Assembly: GCA_963556145.1 (NCBI GenBank) | Contig: OY744465.1 | Coordinates: forward strand, 1 to 64,000 | From: Hygrocybe punicea | Lineage: Eukaryota; Basidiomycota; Agaricomycetes; Agaricales; Hygrophoraceae | Direction: 5' to 3' | Length of the DNA: 64,000 bases | Part shown: positions 57,834 through 64,000 of the stretch, one piece after another | Numbering within the stretch: the first letter of the stretch is position 1 | Layout: each line of letters starts with the position of its first letter | The notes under the pieces: model-generated | Databases searched by the model: none | The model's input: the letters and a program-made list of their open reading frames with translations, nothing else | Told to the model about the DNA's origin: nothing | Translations under genes and position numbers: made by a program

Positions 57834-59510
57834 TGTTACGGATCGCTTCTGCAGCGGGCTCCGGCAACAATCAACTTAACTAGGAGGCGGTTTCCAGAGG
57901 AGAGATCAGCAGTTTTCATTGTTGCTTATAGCTAAGACAACACTGCTAAGAAGAGGGGGTCAAGGTCTAATGTCATTGCGAGCCGTGGGGGTTACCCAAA
58001 ACAAGATGAGTCTGCCCCAAGAACCAGACTAAACGTAAGGAAAAGAAAGAAGAAAAAGTCCGAACCAACAACAAGGACAGTAGATATAGTGAATGGACTT
58101 GAGGGGAGGTAAATGGGAATCCAACCATGAAGCTACAACATGTCCAACTACACCATGTTTTCACCATGAGGCGGACATGAGGCATCCTCATGTTGATGTT
58201 CTTGCGATCCAACTGGAGGCCCGGGTGTCATTGAGGGAGAGGTGAGGTCCAGATGACTTGGATGATCTGTCATCAGATCATGTGATGTGCAGAATTGCCT
58301 ATTCGGGGTCTACACTTGCTGTAACAAGCAAGTGTGCAGTCTGGCAAGTGCATTGCACGGTCGGGTCGAAGATGGGTATCATCCAATGTGGGATTGGTGA
58401 TGAGAATGTCTTGAGGTGGTGTGGATGTAGTGGCAAGGTTTGCATGAAAGAAAACAAAGGAATGTGTGGAAGGAAAACCAACTAGGATGGTGGGATAGTC
58501 GAGGTCAGACATGTGAACAGCATAAGCTGTACCGGATGATGATGTCTGTGTCGATGACGTATCGAGGAGCAATGTCTTGTCCTGTCTGTGGAACAATGCA
58601 GTCCACCTGATGTCGGTATTCGTCCAAGAAAGGGCATTGTTGTAAATGAGTGGGGAGATATCAAGGTTATAGATGGAAAGGGATAAATGAATGTGGGTCC
58701 AGGTTTCGAGTCATGGCATGAGTGACAAGCTGTGGGAACAAGTCGTCGGGTACTGCATTGAAGCGGTGTTGTGTGAACAATATACGATAGGGGTTGGTTC
58801 ACTGTTTGGGAAGTCGTATGGTCTGTGGTCGAAGTCCAAAAGAGTATGCTCTGGCGATGGTCGGATTAGAGAGAACAGTGAAATGTCTTGTGATCGGGGA
58901 TTGTTCAGAGTTCGCATGTAGGTGAGGAATGTCGTCGGATCGTCAGGGAGGATAATGGTAGGCACAGGGTATGAATATGGAAACCAAATATCCAAGAATG
59001 GCAATTGTCAATTACGTGGTGAGATATTGTCGAGGTGGAAGTCAGAAGTATCAATGGCAGAAGGGTTTCGGTGCCGATGCCAAAGATAGATCATAACAAG
59101 GTAGAAACCGATGAGGAAGGTGATGGCGATGCTGCCAATGATGATTACGGTAACTAGCTGTGTTGGGAGTACAGCCATTGTAAATCGGTTCGTCATGGGA
59201 TGAAGTCAACAATATGTCAGGGCGAGGGAAAAGACAATAGCAATGATGTCCGTTGGCAAGGAGACTATTCGGGTACAACAAGGTCATGTGGGATATGTCC
59301 ATGGTCGGTCTGGATTGTTCTAGAAGAAGGGACAAAAAGAGAACAAGAACAAGAAAATACAAGGATGTCTGAAAGAAGAAACAATGACATTGAAAAGAAG
59401 ACAAAGGACAAAAAGAAATGAACAAGGAAGGTGTGCAGTGCTAGTGCAGAATCGTCATGGTGGGTATCAGAATGGGCATCGGGGTTGGAAGTGGAGCTGG
59501 AAACATAACA
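57834..59510 (+). mobile_element. Solo LTR, 1677 bp, copy 3
   Basis: Begins TGTTACGGATCGC and ends GGAAACATAACA; flanked by the 5-bp duplication CCATC (57829-57833, 59511-59515). Similar to copy 1 along its length with scattered substitutions and short indels. No coding region. Confidence 0.9.
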
Positions 59511-59639
59511 CCATCGAAAACCGTGGTGTCACGGGTGCGAGTCGTGGTTTGTGGGTGCCAAATTTGGCAACCATACCCATACCCGCGGCACCCATGACCT
59601 AAATACCGCGGGTAAACCTGTACCCGTGGTCAACCTTAA

Positions 59640-59927
59640 CAGCAAGTACAGACCCCAAATTGGCAATTCTGCATGTCACATGATCCGATGACAAATCATC
59701 CGAGTCATCCAGACCTCTTCTATCCTCAATGACACCCAGGCCTCCAGTTGGATTGTGAGAACATCGACATGAGGATGCCTCATGTGTGCCTCATGATGAA
59801 CACATGGTGTAGTTGGACATGTTGTAGCTTCATGTTTGCATTTCGATTTACCTCCCCTCAAGACCAGTCACTATATATACTGTTCTTGTTGTTGGTTCGG
59901 ACTTCTTCTTCTTTCTTTTCCTTACAA
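59640..59927 (-). mobile_element. LTR fragment, copy 4 (continuation of copy 2)
   Basis: Reads the LTR backwards from AGCAAGTACAGACCCC to TTCTTTCTTTTCCTTAC, equivalent to about positions 487 to 204 of copy 1. It resumes near the point where copy 2 stops, supporting a nested insertion. The LTR 5' end is missing. Confidence 0.75.
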
Positions 59928-59984
59928 TGCCTTGTCGATCGGTCCGGATCGTTTGAAAGTTAAGTGTGTGTCAATCCATTCTGC

Positions 59985-60370
59985 ATGGAATTTGGGCAGC
60001 AACATTTTTTTTACAGTTGTTGCAGCTTGCCGAACGGTTGACGAACGAATCGAATGCCGTTCGGCAAGTGCTTGTAAAGCCATCTAAGCCGTCACAAATA
60101 TATTAATGCCTAAGTCTTGTCTTACATGTCTGAGTAGATACTTGTCAAATGTGTATTGCTTAGTATACAGTACCATCGACACAATGATTGCCGTAAATCT
60201 TCGCCCAGGTGTGTGATAACCCATAAGACATGTAAGACAAGATTTTGGAATTAATACATATTTATATGACTTAACAAGCATTTGCCGAACGGCGTTCGAT
60301 TCGTTCGTCAACCGTTCGGCAAGCCACAACAACTTCAAAAAAAATGTTCCTGCCCAAATACCAGGCATAA
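59985..60370. repeat. Long imperfect inverted repeat (hairpin or MITE-like)
   Basis: The arm 59980-60130 (GGAATTTGGGCAGCAACATT through TAAGTCTTGTCTTACATGTC) returns as its reverse complement at about 60227-60370, with some mismatches, around a 100-bp centre. Each arm contains its own small palindrome CTTGCCGAACGG / CCGTTCGGCAAG (60026-60037 with 60057-60068; right-arm copy ending 60323). A third partial arm lies at about 60513-60600. No transposase. Confidence 0.8.
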
Positions 60371-60600
60371 TACATTGGATTATATTATCCAGCAATGATT
60401 GCGCAATAGTACTGCATACGGAGCAATACCCATTTTGCAATCGTTCACCAAGCCATTTACCATGCATTAGTGTACTTGTGCTTAATGAGAATCTGCCAAA
60501 TAATGCTTCCATGACCTGTTCGTCAACCGTTCGGCAAACCACAACAATTCTCAAAAAGATGTTGCTGCCCAAATCCCATATAGAATACATTCTCATACAA

Positions 60601-61182
60601 TTGGTGATAAGATTCAGCAACAAACAATTTTAATAAGGATGTCGCTGCACTAACAGTTTTAAATATGGCTTGTCATATGTTTGGATGCTGGTATGCATGT
60701 TCTGTGACCATTATACAACTTCCTACTTGACATATATCTGACAAGCCATGTACAATGGGATTTTTGGAATTTCGCCTGCCGACATCGTCTGTATAATAGA
60801 ATATTACAAATACCTGAAGGCATTACGTGTTAATGAGGAGTACCACAAAGGTTTTAAGTACTACTACACATCTATATAAGCTGCATAACAAAAACCATGA
60901 ACCTGTACAATTTTTGAAAACTGCTACAAATCTCTTGCGGTATTACAAATACCTGAAGGAGCACTCCAACAAATTCTTTCAAGTATATTCCGCGTTCCTT
61001 TGATGGACTTCTACAAATGTTTTAAAGTACTGTGAGGAATACTTTGACATCCTATTACGAAAATCCTGGCACAGTAAGTATTACAAAAGTTTTGGTGGTA
61101 GTACAAAATATATTGTGAGATAGTCTTCATAGATACGAATACCAAAGGCCTGTGGATGTTGGAACAGAATCCATATACCCCA
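60601..61182. other. AT-rich region without a gene
   Basis: Contains loosely repeated phrases (TACAAATACCTGAAGG at 60807 and 60945, and several ACTGCTACAAAT or TTACAAA variants), suggesting old tandem duplication. No supported frame. Confidence 0.5.
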
Positions 61183-62635
61183 TTAATCCCTTTGCTCAAT
61201 ATTCATATTTTTGAGACGCCTCCTTGTCTCCACGATATCGTCCGCATTATCGTCTAGATAGTCGTAGCCTACTCTGCGTTTGATTGAAATTCTGGATAAT
61301 GGAGTGGGCGCATATACATTTGTGTTCTTTCGATTCATGGCCGCATCCTGAGAGAGTGTACAAATTAGTGGACATCTGAATTACAGCAAAGATATGAACG
61401 ATACCTCTGTAAAGTCACTTTCAACCAACGCCAATGATCGCAGGCATAAAATCATCTTGAACTTGTCTCCCCTCACAGGAACCGCCGATATGGTGAATTG
61501 AACCTCAATGATATCACCAACTCTGAAGCAAATAGGATTTCCAGGCACAAAGCTAATATGTTTTTTCTTGTAATCCGGGTATTTGTATCATAATGATCAA
61601 ACACTCACTGAGATCCATTCCCACTTGACTCCAACTTGAAATAAAGAACCCGGTTGTCCATTCCATGGAAATATCGTGCATTGGCCATGGACATTAGGAT
61701 GCCTTTGGGATCAACATTGCGGTCGAATGGGATTTCATGGGACGTGTCATTGGATCGGCGATCAGTAAAATATCGGGTTCCTATTGCTAATGCAGTGTAT
61801 TCCATGTAGGTAGCTGGCATAAAGTCCTGTATGGCACGTTCGGGGAAATAACGAGCTAGCTTCCGATGCAGAATATGAAGGTTATCGATAAAGGAATTGA
61901 AGCCTGTGGTATTAAGACCTGTAACGATAACGCTTTGACAGATAAATGGGATTTGGCGTTCGGGTGGACTATTGGAGTTCTATAAAGTATTCTTGTCATA
62001 TAAGATATATTACCCTTACATTGTTGTGATGGGTGGTAGATCCTTCTTTGCCAATATTGCTTGCAGGCTTAAGACCAATTCTTCTGGTTCCGTTGTATCT
62101 GTCGCCGGCAATGTAAATCTCCAGCAGTTTGGGCAATTGTTATGTATGACATTGACATTCGAAATCTGTGCATATGATCAACATGATAATCTTTTCAGTG
62201 TGATTACTGACATTTGCGGAATTCGCTAGTTGAGTATCATCGTCATTTAATCGTGTGGCTATGAGGCTTTCCAAGTATTTGGCTGTCAATGTCATATCAG
62301 GGATGAGTGAATGTATGCGTATGTATGGCTCACATGCGTCTGCGAAATTATAATGGTCGTCCATTGTTGAATATGGAAGAAAAAGTTGATTGATATAGAG
62401 AAATACTTTTCTCGGAATGTACGATTATATCCTGATCACATGCTTCAGCACAAAATACACATGTGACATTTTCATTCTCAATCTTCTGATTATAGGTATT
62501 GTCTGGATGTCGTTTAGTGTTTCTGCATTTACGTTTGAAACAGAATACATTTGCACAGCCAGCTACAGTGCCGCAATATCTTGATCCTTTTGTTGTTGTA
62601 GCCCCTGTACCGATTTGATTGTATTTGTCAGCCAA
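61183..62635 (-). CDS. Gene O: unknown protein with Cys-rich N-terminus
   Basis: Minus-strand exons I can see: about 62635-62365 with Cys pairs (GSRYCGTVAGCANVFCFKRK, VTCVFCAEACDQD), a helical segment (YIRIHSLIPDMTLTAKYLES), 61820-61605 (AIGTRYFTDRRSNDTSHEIP, GILMSMANARYFHGMDNRVL), about 61530-61405 (FRVGDIIEVQFTISAVPVRG, FKMILCLRSLALVESDFTE) and a last exon (AAMNRKNTNVYAPTPLSRIS) ending NMNIEQRD with TAA at 61185-61183. The GDIIEVQ...V-RG-FKM...LRSLAL end matches proteins seen repeatedly in mushroom genomes, of unknown role. Exon joins in the middle (62200-61850) are unresolved. Confidence 0.45.
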
Positions 62636-62724
62636 GCTGATATGTATCGAACTGGCAATATCTCCTTTTGGTTAGCGAATTTCTATTTATGAACGAACTT
62701 AGTCATCCTAGCATTGATCGAGCT

Positions 62725-63045
62725 CATCCATCATTTCTTTCGCCAAAGAGGTTGCTGTTTCATTGAAGTCTGGTCATCCTGGCAGTGGTTAACAGCCTTT
62801 CCATCATTTCTCCCGCTCAGACTGTTTCCGGTTTATTGAGACCCGGTTATCCCGACATTGATTAGGAGCTAACGCACCCTCCGCCTGCTCAAGATATTCC
62901 GCGTTTATTGAGACCCGGCCACCATGACATTGATCACATGTTAATCCTTCATTTCCTTTAGTCAACGATATCCGGTTTTCATGAATCCCGGTTATCCCGG
63001 CTTTGATAACATGTCCGTCCATCATTTCTTCCACTCAAAAGGTTC
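62725..63045. repeat. Diverged 75-bp minisatellite between divergent genes
   Basis: About four units built on TCCATCATTTCT...GGTTTATTGAGACCCGGTTA then TCCCGACATTGAT. The units start near 62726, 62790, 62868 and 62940, with a partial one at 63010. It occupies the promoter space between genes O and P. Confidence 0.8.
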
Positions 63046-63185
63046 CATATTTGTGGTGTTGTAGCATACACCAGCATATCAGGTGATTGGTCATCGGGAT
63101 GTCATATGTTCTATTGTTCATCCTCCATACAGGTGGATTTAAAGTCGAGGAAACATTCGGCTATGCATTAGTTCCTCTTGTTTCA

Positions 63186-64000
63186 ATGCCTCCCAAGAAG
63201 TCTGCGACTGCTAAACCAAATTCAAAGCTCAGATCGAGGGCTCCTATGTAACCTCATATGTTTCCTGTCTGTTCCATCACTGATCCGTATAAATAACAGG
63301 CGTGCGGCAGTGGGAAAGAAGGGGAAACATGCTGCTGCCAAATGGGTCGATGATGATGTGTATGTACTCACATACGAATTGTGTTACATTCTCCTAACAT
63401 TTGGACAGTGTCGCTCTATCGGAGGCAGAGGATGATATTATTAGCATTCGAAGCATTGGCAGTGTTGTAGTTTCCAAAGCGTCTAAAACATTTGTAGAAT
63501 TCTTCATTTCTACTTTGCTTTGTTAATATATTCCGTTAATTAGGCCTACCAAGAAATTGTCCGAAACCAAAGCGAAGTAAGTCATTTAATATGACATGTA
63601 TGTCTTATGATGCTAATTGCTTTTCTTTTTTTTCCAGAGGAAAACGACGCTATCTTTCACCATCGCCCAATATTATAGACATCGACAATGATATGTAAAT
63701 ATCATGTTATTATCTATCTGTCTCGTTCATCATTCAGTTCTCATCGTTAGTGATACATATTCTCCCTCCAAGAAGCAGAAATCCAGTCATCATAAATTGG
63801 ACGACCTTGAAAACGCTGATGATGATGAAGGCGGCGATTCCAAGTGAGTTGACTTGTCCGCCTTTGATGACATCTAGCTTATGCTGGACATTCTAGGATT
63901 CGTACCAAGGTCAAATTCGGTTTGACCAAGAGGTCTAATGATGTGTTCCGGTATGTATTGTGAAATTATCTATGCATTGGTATGGGCGTTCCTTACACGT
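63186..64000 (+). CDS. Gene P: basic/acidic small-exon protein, 3' end outside window
   Basis: Starts MPPKKSATAKPNSKLRSRAP at 63186. Exons: 63186-63247, 63300 to about 63359 (RAAVGKKGKHAAAKWVDDD), about 63410-63490 (VALSEAEDDIISIRSIGS), 63544-63576 (PTKKLSETKA), about 63640-63696 (GKRRYLSPSPNIIDIDND), about 63750-63842 (DTYSPSKKQKSSHHKLDDLE), about 63898-63950 (IRTKVKFGLTKRSNDVF), then off the edge. All introns have gtatgt or gtaagt-like donors. The composition (Lys/Arg clusters alternating with Asp/Glu) suggests a disordered nuclear protein. It is divergent from gene O, and the two may be a conserved pair. Confidence 0.55.

Noticed and set aside
60084..60623. 179-codon minus-strand frame.
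   Set aside because: It runs through both arms of the inverted repeat and repeats itself; no domain.

Overview
The window looks like nuclear DNA of a mushroom-forming basidiomycete (Agaricomycetes). Genes carry many short GT-AG introns, often under 100 nt. Families typical of that group are present: a Crinkler-type header fused to a fungal-type kinase, a Crinkler-like P-loop ATPase, DUF6535 membrane proteins, ankyrin genes and several lineage-specific unknown families. Conserved fungal genes (ROT1, SSR4, QTRT2, a GPH sugar transporter) sit between about 31 and 50 kb. No transcript data or searches were available; exon borders were read by eye.

0-10 kb: two minus-strand multi-exon genes. Gene A (1-4557) runs off the left edge and is unrecognised. 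Gene B (about 9703 to 4900) has a ParB/Srx-like domain, an SV40-type nuclear localisation motif and a tail built from symmetric phase-1 microexons, five of them exactly 27 nt. Twelve copies of one palindrome (half-site CCGCGGGTCGAGCA) lie in this stretch and nowhere else in the window. Ten are inside introns of A and B; five of those sit 8-14 nt from a 5' splice site. This is the most unusual signal here.

10-17 kb: a gene of a mushroom-specific family is broken by three transposons, each with a clean target-site duplication: a solo LTR, a small non-autonomous LTR element and a hAT-type element. A decayed Tc1/mariner transposase follows.

17-31 kb: accessory region. It holds a Crinkler-header/kinase gene with a nonsense codon, an ankyrin pseudogene split by a second small LTR element, DUF6535 pseudogenes, and a gene that fuses a near-complete ubiquitin to a PD-(D/E)XK-like domain.

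31-53 kb: mostly ordinary genes: GPH transporter, QTRT2, Crinkler-like ATPase with one frameshift, an unknown gene, ROT1, a Ser/Thr kinase, SSR4 and a kinase-like protein. Two divergent gene pairs share short promoters.

53-64 kb: decayed genes, nested copies of the same 1.66-kb LTR, a hairpin-forming inverted repeat, then a divergent pair of unknown genes separated by a minisatellite; the last gene runs off the right edge.
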